NCBI GenBank assembly: GCA_027257055.1
Contig: JAPVLO010000083.1
Span: forward strand, 4,386,001-4,450,000
Direction: 5' to 3'
Length of the DNA: 64,000 bases
Source: Cephalopachus bancanus
Taxonomy: Eukaryota > Chordata > Mammalia > Primates > Tarsiidae
The translations under genes and the position numbers were made by a program. The notes beneath the pieces are model-generated. The model was not told the DNA's origin. It made no database searches and saw nothing but the letters and a program-made list of their open reading frames with translations. Shown here piece after piece: positions 45,574-58,614 of this stretch (position 1 is its first letter; every line of letters begins with the position of its first letter).

Positions 45574-47140
45574 AAAAAAAAAAAAATTATTTTAAATATG
45601 CGGGATACAATTCAGGGCTAGGTATACAAATGTTCATTATGCAGGTACCCTTGTTGATGAGGTGTGTCCCCCCTTCCCTGGCAGTTTCCCTCAACTCCCA
45701 GTCCCACACCTGCCCTCCCTTGGAAGTTACTCACTACTGCCAATCTCTTTCTTATAGTATTACGATAGTTGTTCAAGGTCCACTTATAAGTGAGAACATG
45801 TGATACTTGGTTCTTTGTTTCTGTGATAAATCACTCAGTATTATAGCCTCTAAGTCCATCCAAGTTGCTGCGAAGTTCATAATTTTGTTCTTCTTTATGG
45901 CTGCATAATATTCCATTGTGTATATGTACCATTTTTTATACAGTCCACTTTCGATGTATAGTATGGTTGATTCCATGTTTTTGCTATCGTAAATAATGCT
46001 GCCATAAAAAAGCATGTGCAGGTATCTTTTTCATAGAGTGATTTGAATTCCTTCAGGTATATTCCCAGTAGGGGGATTCCGGAGTCATATGAAGGTCAAT
46101 TTTAGATCTTTTAGGAATCGCCAAGCTGTTTTCCACAGAGACTGTACTAGTTTACACTCTCACCAACAGTGTAGAAGTGTTCCCTTTTCACGGCATCCTC
46201 TCCAGCATCTGTTGCTTTTTGAGTTATTGATGATGGTCATCCTGACTGGAGTTAGGTGGTATTTCAATGTGGTATTCATTTGATGACTAGTGAGACTGAG
46301 CATTTTTTCATTTATCTGTTGGCTGTTTGTATGTCTTCTTTTGAGAAGTGTTTATTCATATGCTTTGCCCACTTTGTAATACAGCTGTTTGGTGTTTTCT
46401 TTTTGACATGTTTGAAAAGTTCCTTGTACATCCTAGATGTTAGGCCTTTGTCAGATATACAGTTGGCAAATATTTTTTCCCAGTCTGTGGGTTGTCTCCC
46501 CACTCTCTCAGTGGTTTCTCTGACTTTGCAGAAGCTTGCCAGTTTAATGAGGTCCTGCTTGTCTGTCTTCTTTTATGGCATGGGGTTTTGATCAGGAATT
46601 GGTTGTCAGTTCCAACATCCATAAGAGTGTCTCCTGCATTTTCTAAGATTCTAATAGTCTGAGGTTTTACGTTTAGGTCTTTGATCCATTTAGAGTTGAT
46701 TTTTGTGTATGGTGATAGGTAGGGGTCTTGTTTTAATCTTCTGCATGTGGTCAGCCAGTTTTCCCAGCACCATTTACTGAATAGGCTATCCTCTTCCCGG
46801 TGGTTGATGGTGGAGGCTTTGTCGAAGATGAGTTGCTTGAGAAATTGAGGTTTTGCTTCTGGAATCTCTATCCTGTTCCATTGGTCTAAATGCCAGTTCT
46901 TGTACAATACCAGGCTGTTTTTGATTATCGTAGCTTTATAATAAAGCTTGAATCTGGAAACTTGATGCATCCCACTTTGTTTTGTTTTGGGTTTGGTTTT
47001 GTTTTTGCTGAGAATTGTTTTGGCTATTAGTGGTGATTCCTGTTTCCATATGAATTCCTGTATTGTCGTTTCCAGGTCTGAGAAAAATGATGTTGGTAAC
47101 TTAATGGGCATTGCATTAAATCTGAGGATTGACTTGGATA
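45574..47140 (-). mobile_element. LINE-1, antisense, 5'-truncated
   Basis: The 3' UTR complement starts at about 45590, and ORF2 C-terminal sequence follows. A 235-codon minus-strand frame (46440-47147) is the longest ORF2 piece in the window, with the [20 protein letters not shown] block. Frameshifts separate it from the final ORF2 part (45773-46015 and 46312-46503). In the plus strand the tail end reads A13 then ttattttaaa, not the usual T-run. No target-site duplication was found. Confidence 0.92.
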
Positions 47141-48299
47141 AATTCACTCTACTTTATTGAATCTCAATTTTCTTATCTGTTATCCCCAGAAGTTATCCCC
47201 AACCTTCTAAATAATTCCAAAACTTCTTCCTTTGTTTTTCCAGCTCTAAGGGAAGTAGTGGCTTCCTGAAGTTGATATCTTTGTGTACCATAGAGTTCTC
47301 TCTTTGCCTTTTCAGCTATTCAATATATAGTTAACAATGATCAATATTAAATTATTTCTATTAAAAAAAACTAGTGTGGTTTCTATGTCCTAACTAGGCC
47401 TTGACAGATACTGAACACCTATATTTATTTCCTTACTGAGATTTGTTTTTGTGTCCCAAGTGAATTCTTAATTAACTGATGCATGATAAGAGTCCATATA
47501 TATTAGCTGCCAACTGAATATCTCTGCCTGAATATTTTCCTCCAGGCCCTACACTCAATATTTCTTAGTCTGTGCTCATCATTTTTGTTCACCACTATGC
47601 CTGCATTTTCTTCTTTCTTCTTTCTCTGTGTTGTTCAGTAGCATCAATATGTGCTTTTGAAAGAATGTAATGCACAGTTCTCTAAACTTGATCGTTGCAG
47701 CCATTGAACCAATGTGAACAAATAAAATTTATGAACTTCTTGGTACTTCAAGTTACTACAATAACTGAGACAGATTTTTGTTTTAAAGATGTATTAATGT
47801 AATTCATTTTAGAATCAGAATCTTTAAAAGTTAATAACCAGAAGAGATACACTTGATTAGCAAGGGGGAAACCCAGATCCTATTCCTTTTATTTCACACT
47901 AATTTTTACAATTTCATTAGTCTTTCACATTCCCTACCAATAAAATGGAGTTATAATAATTACTCTAATGTATGTCAGAAATATTTAATATGATGCTTGA
48001 ACATACGCATTGGATAATATATCTGCAAGTTATTAGGATTAAAAATTTAGAACCAATCATCATGTTAAATTTAACATATTTTAAAGAATACCCCCTCCCT
48101 CCCAATCTAATCATAACAGATGGGTTTAAAGTACCACCTACAAAAGAAGCTTACACTATGCTGAACATTTTAGACTAACTTAACATGAAAAATTCATTGA
48201 GTTACACCAAACAAATAATATTGACTAAAAGTTGGGAGAGTTTTCATTAAACAATTATTAATTTAAAATTACATAACATAATGTGTTTTTTGAGAAGTT
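47141..48299. other. No recognised feature
   Basis: AT-rich sequence. The short frame at 47972-48178 has no known domain. Confidence 0.4.
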
Positions 48300-51200
48300 A
48301 TTCCTGGCCACAGGCAATTTCAACAAAGAGAAAACTCCAGAAAAACCAGACCTTGGAATCCAAACAATGGAAGTTACCAATGACTGGCTCCAGAATACAA
48401 CAGTGATTAGGGAATGGATGGAAAGAATGAATAAGACTCAAGAAAGACAAGATACAACACTGAAAGAATTTGTAACAGAGATTTTGGCAATATTTCATCC
48501 AAGAAATAATTAACAAGATGACAAGCATGGAAAGCAGAATTAATCTAGCTGAAGAAAGAATCTCAGAACTTGAAGACCAGAACACGGAATTAACCCAATC
48601 TGTAAAAAAACATAAAAAGAAGACTCAGAAAGAAAGAACAAAGCCTATAAGAGACGTGCAATTATATCAAGAGGCCAAACCTATGCCTGATTGGTATCCC
48701 AGAAGAAAAGGAAATGGAGAACAACTTGGAGCAAGTATTTCAGGAGATAATCCAAGAAAACTTCCCCATCTCTCCAGAGATGTGACCAGCCAAGCACAAG
48801 AGATACAGAGAATCCCCACAAGACATCAAATGAGAAGACCAATCCCTAGACACATAGTAATTTGCCTACACAAAGTAGGCACAAAAGGAAAAATCCTAAA
48901 GGCAGCAAAAGAGAAGGGTCAGACTACCTTCTGGGGAAAAACAATCAGAATAGCAGCAGACCTATCAGCAGAAACACTACAAGCAAGAAGAGACGAGAGT
49001 CCAATACCAGTACTCAAAGATAAACAATTTCAACCAAGAATATCCTTCCCAGCCAAACTCAGTTTCACCAGAAATGGAGAATTAAATTCCTTCCCAGACA
49101 TCCAATCCCTAAGAGATTATGCAACTTCCAGACCACCTCCATAGGAGACACTTAAAAAGGTATTAAGCACAGAAGAAAGAAAGAATCACCACACACTTCC
49201 CAAGAAAACAGCAGAGTACAGAATCACCAAAGAATACAGCGTAACAAGAAACTTGAAAGCACACACATATATCAACACCAAAGCAAAAGAAAACAAGCAA
49301 ACAAAGAAAAAAACATTATTAAGAACCTCATGAAAGGGATAAACCATAACATTTCAATAATCAGCCTGAATGTGAACAGACTAAATGCACCCTTGAAAAG
49401 ACACAGAATGGCAAACTGGATAAGAAACCATGACCTGCTTCTACCATGACCGGCTTCTACCATGCTTCTTCCTTACCAATGGAAAGGAGCAGCCATGGCC
49501 CTGCACTACTCCATGACCATGGGCCCCACCAAGGACCATGAGGTGACAAAGAACATAAGTGAGCTGAGGCACAGCTGCCACCATGGGTGCCTGACCAAGC
49601 ACACCAAGTTCATGCAGGACATGATCCCAGAGGTATACAACTTCACCCCCTATGAGTGGCACACCATAGAGCTGCTCAAGGTCTCCAAGGACAAGTGGGC
49701 GATCAAGTTCATCAAGAAATAGATGGGGACACACATTCACACCAAAAGGAAGTGCAAGGAGCTGAGCAATGACCTGGCCACCCATGAGGAAGACAGTGAC
49801 CAAGAAGGACTGAGCCTCCCAGCTTCCCAGCTTTCTGTAAAGCTTTTACAGAACATGAAAAAAAAAAGGAAAATAAGCCATGACCCAATGATTTGCTGCA
49901 TCCAGGAAAGTCATTTCACCACGAGGGATGCACACAGACTCAAAGTTAAAGGATGGAAAATAAGCTTCCAGGCAAACGGATCACAAAAAAAAGGCAGGAG
50001 TCACAATCTTAATATCAAACAAAACAACCTTTAAACTATCAAAAATTTCAAAAAATTTAAAAGGACACTGCATAATGATAAAAGATTCAGTCCTCACAAG
50101 AAATATCCATCCTAAACATATATGCACCCAACACAGGAGAACCAGCATTTTGAAATCAACTACTAAGTAAACAAAAAAAGATATGACTCTAACACTATTA
50201 TAGCAGGGAACTTGAATACCCCACTAACAGCTCTAGATATATCATCAAGGCAAAAAATCAACAGGGAGATTCAGAACTTAAACTTGACACTTGACCAATG
50301 GACTTACTAGATACTGACAGATTATTCCACCCAAAAACCCCAGAAGATATATTCTACTCATAACCACATGGTATATACCCCAAGATCAATCACACCCCTG
50401 GCCATAAATCAAGCATAAACAAATTCTATAAGGTTGAAATATTGCCTTGCAACTTCTCAGATCATAGTGGAATAAAAATAAATATATACAGCAACAAAAT
50501 TTCCCCAAAGCCTACAAAGACATGGACACTAAACAATATGATGCTGAAAAACTACTGGGTCAACACTGAAATCAAAACAGATTTAAAAGATTTGTAAAAA
50601 CAAATGAAAATGAAGAAACATCTTCCCAAAGCCTCTGAGATGCCATGAAATCAGTTCTAAGAGGGGAATTCATATCTTTATAAGCACACATCAAGAAAAT
50701 GGAAAGATCTCAAGTTGGGAGCCTCACAAATCACCTAAGTATGCTGGAAAGAGAAGACCATAAAAACCCCAACTTTAGCAGAAGAATCCCAATCACCAAA
50801 ATAAGAGCCCAAATATGGGACATGGAAGGCAAAAAACATCATAGAAAACAGCAACAAAATGAAAAGTTGGTTCTTTGAAAGAATTAAAAAGATTGATGAA
50901 CCCCTAGCCAGAATGACCAAGAAAAAGAGGAAAAAAGTTCAAATAAACAAAATCAGAAGTACAAAAGATCAAATCACAACTGACCTTGAAGAAATACAAA
51001 AGAGTACCAGAGATTACTATGTACACTTATATGGAAACAAACTTGATAACCTAAATGAAATGGAGGACAACCTCCCTCACACAACCTCCTAGGTTGAAAC
51101 AAGAAGACATTGAGACAATAAATAGACCAATAACGACCCAGGAAATTGACTCTGTCATATGAAAACTACCTACAAAAAAAAGTCCTGGACTGGATGGCTC

Positions 51201-53755
51201 TCCAGCAGAATTCTACAAAGCATACAAGGAGGAGTTGATGCCAATCGTACTGAAAGTATTCCAGGCAATTGAGAAAGATGGAATTCTCCCCAAATCATTT
51301 TACAAAGCTAACATCACACTGATACCCAAATCGGGAAAAAATCCCACAAAAATAAAGAACTACAGGCTAATATCCTTTATGAACATAGATGCAAAAATTC
51401 TCAACAAGATTCTAGCAAATCAGATCCCAAAACGCATCTCAAAAATCATCCACCATGACCAAGTAGGCTTCATCCCCAGGATGGTTCAACATTCACAAGA
51501 CCATAAATGTCATTAAATACATCAATAGATGTAAAAACAAGAACAACATGATTATATCATTAGATGCAAAAAAAGCTTTTGATAAAATCCAGCATCTCTT
51601 CTTGATAAAAACCCTCAAACACCTAGGTATAGAAGGAATATACCTCAAAATAGTAAGTGCCATCTACAATAAACCCACAGCTAACATACTGCTAAATTGA
51701 CAGAAACAGGAAACATTTACCGTGAAAACTGGAACAAGACAAGGCTGCCCACTCTCATCCCTCCTGTTCAATGTTGTTTTGGAAGTCCTAGTTAGGGTAA
51801 TTAGACAAGAGAAGGAAATCACTGTTATCCAAATAGGAAAAGAGGATGTTTTTGCTGATTTTATGATCCTACACCTTGAAAATACAAGAAAATTGTCAAA
51901 AACCTGTTTGCACTGATAAAGGACTTTGGCAAAGTCTCAGGACACAACTAAATGTGCAAAAGACAGCTGCATTCTTATACACCAACCACAAGCAGGCAGA
52001 GACCCAAATTAAAAGCAAAATCCCATTCACGATAGCCATTAAAAAAATGAAATACCTCGTGAAAGACCTTTACAAAGAGAACTACAAAACACTACTCAAA
52101 GAAATCAAAGTAGACCCAAACAAATGGAAAAATATTCCATGCTCATGGATAGGAAAAATTAACATTGCTAAAACGTCCATCATACCAAAGGCAATTTACA
52201 GATTCACTGCAACACCCATTAAGTTACCAACATCATGCTTCTCAGACCTGAAAATGACAATACAAAAATTCATATGGAAACATAAACGACCACGAATAGT
52301 CAAAACAACCCTTAGCAAAAGAAACAAAGCAGGAGGTATCACATTTCCAGATTCTAAACTTTACTATAAGGCTGCAGTGATCAAAACACCCTGCTATTGG
52401 TACAAGAACAGGCCTGTAGACCAATGGAACAGGATAGAGATTCCAGAAGCAAAGTCTCAGTTTCTCAACCAACTCATCTTTGACAAAGCCTCCAACAACA
52501 ACCAATGGGGAGAGGAGACCCTATTTAGTAAATGGTGCTGGGAAAACTGACTGATCACATGCAGAAGACTGAAACAGGACCCCTATTTATCACCATACAC
52601 AAAAATTAACTCAAAATGGATCAAAGACCTAAACCTAAAACCTCTAAACTATAAGAATCTTGGAAAACACAGGAGTCACCCTTATGGAAATTGGAACTGG
52701 CAACCAATTCCTGATCAGAACCCTAAATGCCTATACCACAAGAAATAAGATAGACAAGTGGGATCTCATCAAACTAACAAGTTTCTACAAAGCAAAAGAA
52801 ACCATCAAGAGAGCAGGGAGACAGCCCACAGAATGGAAAAAATATTTGCCAACTGTATATCTGACAAAGGCCTAACATCTAGGATCTACAAGGAACTCAA
52901 ACGCACCAAAAGGAAAAAAACAAACAGCCCCTTTAAAAAGTGGCCAAAGACATGAATAGACGCTTCTCAAAAGAAGATATACGGGCAGGCAACAGATGCA
53001 TGAAAAAGTGCTCAGCCTCACTCATCATCAGGGAAATGCAAATCAAAACCACTTTGAGATACCACCTAACCCCAATAAGAATGGCCATCATTAATAAAAC
53101 AAACAACAACAGATGCTGGCAAGAATGTGGATAAAAAGGAATGCTTCTACAATGCTGGTGGGAATTGAAACTAGTGCAACCTCTTTGGAAGACAGTGTGG
53201 TGGTTTCTGAAAAAACTAGAAATTGTTCTTCCATATAACTCAGCTATTCCCTTATTGGGAATATACCCAGAGGAATTCAAATCATTCTACAAAAAAAGAT
53301 ACTTGCACACGTATGTTTGTTGCAGCTCTAGTCACAATAGCAAAAACATGGAACCAACGATGCTGCCCATTGAAGCTGGACTAAATTAAAAAAAAATGTG
53401 GTATATATACACAATGGAATAGTATGCAGTCATAAAGAAGGACAAACATATGGACTTTGCAGAACTTGGATGGATTTAGAGTCAATCATATTCAGTGATT
53501 TATCACAGAAACAAAGAACAGAGTACCGTATGTTCTCACTCATAAGTGGACCTTGAACAATATCATAATACTATAAGAAAGGGATTGGCAGTAGTGGGAA
53601 ACTGCCAGGGGAAGGGGTGTTGGATTGGCTGTTGAGGGAAACTGCTAGGGGAAGGAGGGGCACACCTCATCGACAAGAGTACCTACATAATCGATATTTA
53701 TATACCTAGCCCTGAATTGTACCCCCACATCTTTAAAATTTTTTTTTAAAAAATT
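48300..53755 (+). mobile_element. LINE-1 from ORF1 to the 3' end, with an RPL36 pseudogene
   Basis: The longest L1 in the window, truncated inside ORF1. ORF1 is in two frames: the coiled-coil part at 48283-48513, and 48518-49144, which includes the helical segment, the RNA-binding and C-terminal region and a stop at 49144. ORF2 endonuclease sequence starts near 49320, is split by the RPL36 pseudogene, and continues at 49886 (ICCIQESHF). The reverse transcriptase spans about 51100-51930 with the FADD box changed to FADF near 51855. Frames at 51235-51516, 51876-52550 and 52660-52875 are the larger intact parts. The tail at about 53730-53755 is A4 then T9 then A6. No target-site duplication is visible. 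Confidence 0.94.
49436..49871 (+). pseudogene. RPL36: RPL36 processed pseudogene (60S ribosomal protein eL36)
   Basis: Intronless copy of the eL36 mRNA, a structural protein of the large ribosomal subunit. From ATG at 49495 the frame reads [20 protein letters not shown] and includes LTKHTKF and ELLKVSKDK, which are typical of the family. Codon 76 is TAG (49720-49722). The rest continues in frame (GTHIHTKRKCKELSN), then a net one-base insertion shifts the end, with the original-type stop at 49811-49813. A short 3' UTR and an A-run follow at about 49858-49870. The insertion duplication is imperfect: aagaaaccatgacc (49422-49435) against aataagccatgacc (49872-49885). Many basic residues are replaced, so it is an old inactive copy. 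A ttctaccatg unit is repeated upstream of the ATG. Confidence 0.95.
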
Positions 53756-53767
53756 TTAATTTTTTAA

Positions 53768-55770
53768 AGAATTATTTGAGTTCCTCTAGGTATATTTCCA
53801 GAAGTGGGATTGCTTAAAGGTCAATTTTTAGATGGGTTAGGAATTATCACACTGTTTTACACAAAGATTGTGTTAGTTTACAATCTCACCAACATTGTAG
53901 AACCAGTCCCTTTCCCCGCCTCTCTAGCATCTGTTGTTTTTTTAGTTACCGAAGTTAGGTGGTAGCTCAGTGTGGTTTCAATTTGTATTTCTTTGATGAT
54001 TAGTGATGCTGAGCATTTTTTCATGTATCTGTTGCTTGCTCATATGTCTTTTGAGAAGTGTCTGTTCATATCTTTTGCCCACTTTTTAATAGGGCTGTTT
54101 GGTTTTTCCTTTCGGAGCATTTGAGTTCCTTGTGGATCCTGGATGTTAGGCCTTTGTCAGATACACAGCTGGCAAATATTTTTTCCCATTCTGTGGTCTA
54201 TCTCCCGCTCTCTTGATGGTTTCTTTTGCTTTGCAGAAGCTTTTCAGTTTGATGAGGTCCCATTTGTCTATTTTCTGTTTTATGGCAGGAGCATCTGGGC
54301 TTTGATCAGGAATTGGTTGTTTGTTTCAGTTTCTGTAAGGGTGTCTGCTGCATTTTCTAAGATAGTTTGAGGTTTCACATTTAGACCTCTGATCCATTTA
54401 AAGTTGATTTTTGTGTATAGTGATAGGTAGGGGTCTTGTTTCAATCTTCTGCATGTGGTCAGTCAGTTTTCTCAGCACCATTTACTAAATAAGTTCTCTT
54501 CTCCCCAGTGGATATTGGTGGAGGCTTTGTCAAAGTTGGTTGAGAAATTGAGGTTTTGCTTCTGGAATCTCTATCCTGTTCCATTGGTCTATATGCCTGT
54601 TCTTATACTAGTGCCAGGTTGTTTTGATTATCGTAGCTTTGTAGTACAGTTTAGTCTGAAAGTATAATACCTCCCAATTTGTTTATTTTTCTAAGGATTG
54701 TTTTGGATATCCATTGTCTTCTGTGTTTGAATTTCTGTATTGTCATTTCTAGATCTGAGAAGAATTATTTTGGTAATTTAATGGGTTTTGCATTGAATCC
54801 ATAGATTGTCTTTGGTAGGATAGACATCTTAACAATGTTAATTCTTCTAACCCATGGGCATGGGATATTTTTCCATTTATTTGTGTCTTCTTTGAGTTCT
54901 TTGAGCAATGTTTTGTAACTTTCATAGTAAAGTTCTTTCACCTCTCTGGTTAGGAAGATGCCAAGGTATTTCATATTTTGTGTGTGACTATTAAGAATGG
55001 GATTGTGTTTTTTTACTTTGTTGTCTGTCTGTTGTTGGTGTATAAAAATGTGACTGTCTTTTTTACATTGATTTTGTACCCTGAGACTTTGCCGAAGTTC
55101 TTTATCAGTATAAGGGGGTTTTTGACAGATTCTTGGATTTTCAAAGTATAGGATCATATCGTCAGCAAAGAGGGATAACTTAACGTTCTCTTTTCTATTT
55201 GGATAACCTTGATTTCCTTCTCTTGTCTGATTGCTCCAGCTTCAATTTCCAACACCATGCTGAACAGAAAGGGTAAGAGTGGGCATCCTTGTCTTATTCC
55301 AGTTTTTATGGGAAATGCTTCTAATTTCTGTCTTTTTAGCAATGTTAGCTGTGGGTTTATCGTAGATGGCTCTTACTATTTTGAGATATATTCCTTCTAT
55401 GCCTAGGTGTTCAAGTGTTTTTGTCAAGAAGGGTTGCTGAATTTTATTGAAAGTTTTTTCTGCATCTAATGATATAATCACATGGTTCTTCTTTTTACAT
55501 CAGTTGATGTATTTAATTATGCTTATGGTCTTGCGGATGTTGAACCAGCCCTGCATTCCAAGGATGATTTTTGAGATGTGTTGTTGGATACAACTTGCTA
55601 GAATCCTGTTGAGAATTTTTGCATCTACATTCATCATGGATATTGGCCTGTAGTTCTCTATCTTTTTTGGATCTTTACCCGGTGTGTGCATCAATGTGAT
55701 GCTAGCTTCATAAAATGATTTAGGGAGAGTTCTGTCTTTCTCGACTGCTTGGAATACTTTTAATAGCATT
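53768..55770 (-). mobile_element. LINE-1, antisense, lacking its 3' end
   Basis: It begins on the plus strand at gaattatttgagttcctct, the complement of ORF2 about 0.5 kb before the normal L1 3' end, and runs antisense to 55770. Minus-strand frames at 54765-55157, 55154-55342, 55242-55481 and 55500-55769 cover the reverse transcriptase. The FADD box (complement at 55158-55169) is intact, but the frames shift across it. The element is directly against the 3' end of the L1 to its left. Confidence 0.92.
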
Positions 55771-55779
55771 CATTCAGAC

Positions 55780-56115
55780 TTTAATAAGCAAGAAACACTG
55801 TAATATGAGACAACATGGATGAAACTTTTGAAATTTTGCTAAATAAAACAAGCCAGGCACAAAAAGACAAATATTGCAAGATTCCTTTTATATGACATAT
55901 CTAAAGTAGTCAAATTCATAGAATTGAAAAGTGAAATGTGGTTGCAAGATACTGGGAGGTGGGGACAGTGAGAAATTACTAATCAACAGGCATAAAATTT
56001 CCTTTAAGCAAGATGGAAAGCTCTAGAGGTCTGCCAAACATTGTGTCTATAGTCAACAACCTAGTATTGTACACAGAAATGTACTGACAGTAGATTTCAT
56101 GTTAAGCATTCTGAT
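55780..56115 (+). mobile_element. Ancient L1 (L1M-type) 3' end
   Basis: The order gacaacatggatgaaacttt, aaaacaagccaggcacaaaa, gattccttttatatgacat, attgtacacagaaatgtac, then gtagatttcatgttaagcat and cacagtcaaataaaaaa matches the 3' end of ancient mammalian L1. Non-coding. Confidence 0.75.
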
Positions 56116-56217
56116 CACAGTCAAATAAAAAATTTGGAAAGGAATTATTTATGGTATGTATACAATTTGCAAGGTATTGTGCTAAAGGCTGGTGGACAAG
56201 ATCTATTAAATTTTGCT

Positions 56218-56519
56218 AGCTGGGCTCGGTGGCTCAGCCTGTAATCCCGCGCCTTTGGGAGGCTGAGGTGAGTGAATTGCCTGAGCCCGTGAGTTCGAGA
56301 TCTGCCTGGGCAGGTGAGACTTCATCTCTACAATAAAATCAAAAAATGAGCCGGGCATGGTAGCGCGCACCTGTAATTCTGGCTACTTGGAAGGCTGAGG
56401 CGGAAGGATCGCCAGAGCCCAGCAGGTCAAGGCTGTGGTGGCCGGGAGCGGCCACTGCACTCCAGTCTGGGCAACAGAGTGAGACTCCAACTCAAATAAA
56501 TAAATAAATAAATAAATAA
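56218..56519 (+). mobile_element. Dimeric Alu
   Basis: A nearly complete copy. The right-arm hairpin gtggccgggagcggccac lies at 56438-56455, and the tail is an (AAAT)n run at about 56493-56520. The duplication aaattttgct lies at 56208-56217 and 56520-56529. Confidence 0.95.
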
Positions 56520-56530
56520 AAATTTTGCTG

Positions 56531-57360
56531 AGTCTCTAACTTCCTAAAGGAGAAAAACTATTTTATTTTATCTGGAAAGTCTAAAATCATAATACATATA
56601 ATTTTTAAATATATATACACATAATACATATATTTTTAAAAGCCCCACAAAGAATTCTCTTGACATCCTGTTCAGTGTTACATCCCAGCAGGTCAGAAAA
56701 GCCAGACTGCAGTGGTGCAAAGGAAGCCAAGCAGAAGAGAGAATGTGTCTTCATTTCACTTTGAAGAACTTTGTGATAAGTCAAATTCATGCATTAAAGA
56801 AAGGGTTACTAAGGAGCAGTTGTCCTTGACCCAAAATTTGTAAAATCTTTTCATTTATAGAGATTAATTTTATTTCAACTGAGTCTAGCACTTTAGTCAT
56901 TATGTGAAAGCTGTATATGATTATCCTTTGTGAATAAGGCAGGATATAAAGGTTATAAAAATTTGAGTCATCCTTATAATTGGTTATTAATATGCACAAA
57001 AGAAAATTTCTTCTGCATCTTAAGCTTTGTCAAATAACTTCTGCAAGTATATCAAAGGACCACAATATGATACTGGGTAAAGATACAAATTAATTTTCAA
57101 CTGTACAGGGCCATTAAGAATGAAAATGAACATGCCATGAAGAATTAAAGGCAATTAAAAACACTTATGGCTTTTTAATCTGCACAAAACAAACTATAAC
57201 ATTTTATCATCATAAAAGCAACTAGTCTTCATAATTTTAAATGCTCACATAAGAATTAGAGGGAATACCTTAAATCAAAGAAAAATAATTCTTTACTGTT
57301 TGTGGTTTGATTATTTAGAAAATACATTTCCTGATCAATCATTTGAGCTAGAGAACAATC
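56531..57360. other. No recognised feature
   Basis: AT-rich single-copy-looking DNA. Short minus-strand frames at 56605-56790 and 56787-56999 have no known domain. Confidence 0.4.
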
Positions 57361-57500
57361 TTTTACTCAGGAAACGGATCTGTATCCTCAGTTTACAAGA
57401 CCAAAGACATTTAGTGGTAAGCCTAAGATCACACAGAAAGGTAAAGAAAGAAAATGACACCTAGTCTGTTGACTTCCCATATGTCACACATAGCATCTTC
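57361..57500 (+). mobile_element. Probable MIR fragment
   Basis: tctgtatcctcagtttacaa, then gtaagcctaagatcacacag and ctagtctgttgacttccc follows MIR core order. Heavily diverged. Confidence 0.5.
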
Positions 57501-57714
57501 AAGGCAGTAGACACAGCAACATGCTTGTACCTACATTCTAGTATCACATATGCTCATACAGGCCCACCTTGTAGGCTACAGCTAAAATAGCCAAGAAAAT
57601 TTTAAATCATACCCCAAAAATGTCATTTGGAGAAGTTTTGTCACATAAAACTATAAATTCAATTGCTAAACTTAATTTTGTTATATATACATTTATCACA
57701 TTTTGCCAGGTATC

Positions 57715-57860
57715 ACTGTATTTTTATGCATCTCAATTTCACCATTAGAACACAAACTCTTTGAGAAAAGGACCATAACTTAAGTATTTTTTTGTACTCA
57801 GGGATTTTTAGCAAAATGCCTGGCACATAGTATATAAGCAACATATGGGGTTAATTTAAG
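57715..57860 (+). mobile_element. L2 3' end fragment
   Basis: acacaaactctttgagaaaa, ggaccataacttaagt and then aaaatgcctggcacatagta match the L2 3' terminus. Confidence 0.75.
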
Positions 57861-57894
57861 CACAACTATACCACAAATATTTAAGAACAAAACA

Positions 57895-58010
57895 AATTTA
57901 ATTGCTTTTACAAAGGAACCAACTGAGGCAAAGACCTTATATGAATTAACCAGATAAGTTAATGACAGAATCAGATCTAAACTCTAAAATCTAGACAACA
58001 TAACAATACG
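57895..58010 (+). mobile_element. Probable MIR fragment
   Basis: tttacaaaggaaccaactga, ggcaaagacc, ttaatgacagaatcagatct and aactctaaaatc resemble the MIR core. Weak match. Confidence 0.45.
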
Positions 58011-58149
58011 TTTTTGAGATTTAGACACCTTTTCATAGGTTGTTTTGCCCATTACCTTTGTTTTAGATAGCTTTTGTTGTGATTAAATCTACCATGACAG
58101 AGTCCTAAATTGATGTAGACAGCTTATTTGACTTATATGTACTGAGTCA

Positions 58150-58385
58150 CTCCTGGTTCTTAAAAAAAATGTTATCAGCAAGTAGCCCAGTGACACCAGA
58201 AATACGCGGAGCTGTGTGGCTCAGGCTTCAGCACTGGCATGAAGTGAGGTTGTCGATTGCTCCTCTCGCTCCTTTGGGTCGCCCCACTGATCTGAAAAAA
58301 GGCCACGTCACATGCCAAGCCACTTACGTCCACATCAGCCCACTGAAAAGACATAATTTGCTGCCACTGAGACAATAGCACATTG
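58150..58385. other. CpG-containing block of unknown origin
   Basis: In an AT-rich neighbourhood this block has several CpGs (tacgcgg, tcgattgc, ctcgctcc, ggtcgcc, cacgtcac, tacgtcc). It has an open frame on each strand (58169-58378 plus, 58175-58381 minus) of about 68 codons. I recognise no protein, RNA gene or repeat. It could be a fragment of a retrocopy or a decayed repeat. Confidence 0.4.
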
Positions 58386-58429
58386 AGGTCTTATTTTTTT
58401 GTGTGTATGTTTTAAATGTTCCATTATTT

Positions 58430-58614
58430 TATTTTTTTTATTATTATAAAGATGTTGGGTACAATCAATTCAAGGTTAGGTATACAAACATTGATTATGC
58501 AGGTAGCCTTGTTGATGAGGTATGCCCCTCCCTCCCCTAGCAGTTTCCCTCAAAAGCCAATCCCATCCCCTCCTCCTCTGACAGTTTCCCATCACTACCA
58601 AAAGTTTTCTTATA
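58430..58614 (-). mobile_element. LINE-1 3' end, antisense, very short
   Basis: The 3' UTR complement runs from aagatgttgggtacaatc to cagtttcccatcactacc and ends near ttcttatag at 58614. The T-rich start is at 58425-58446. A possible duplication, gtcttattttt, lies at 58388-58398 and 58615-58625 but is T-rich and could be chance. Confidence 0.85.

Noticed and set aside
46440..47147. A 235-codon frame that looks like a gene
   Set aside because: It is the C-terminal part of L1 ORF2 in a truncated copy with frameshifts on both sides.
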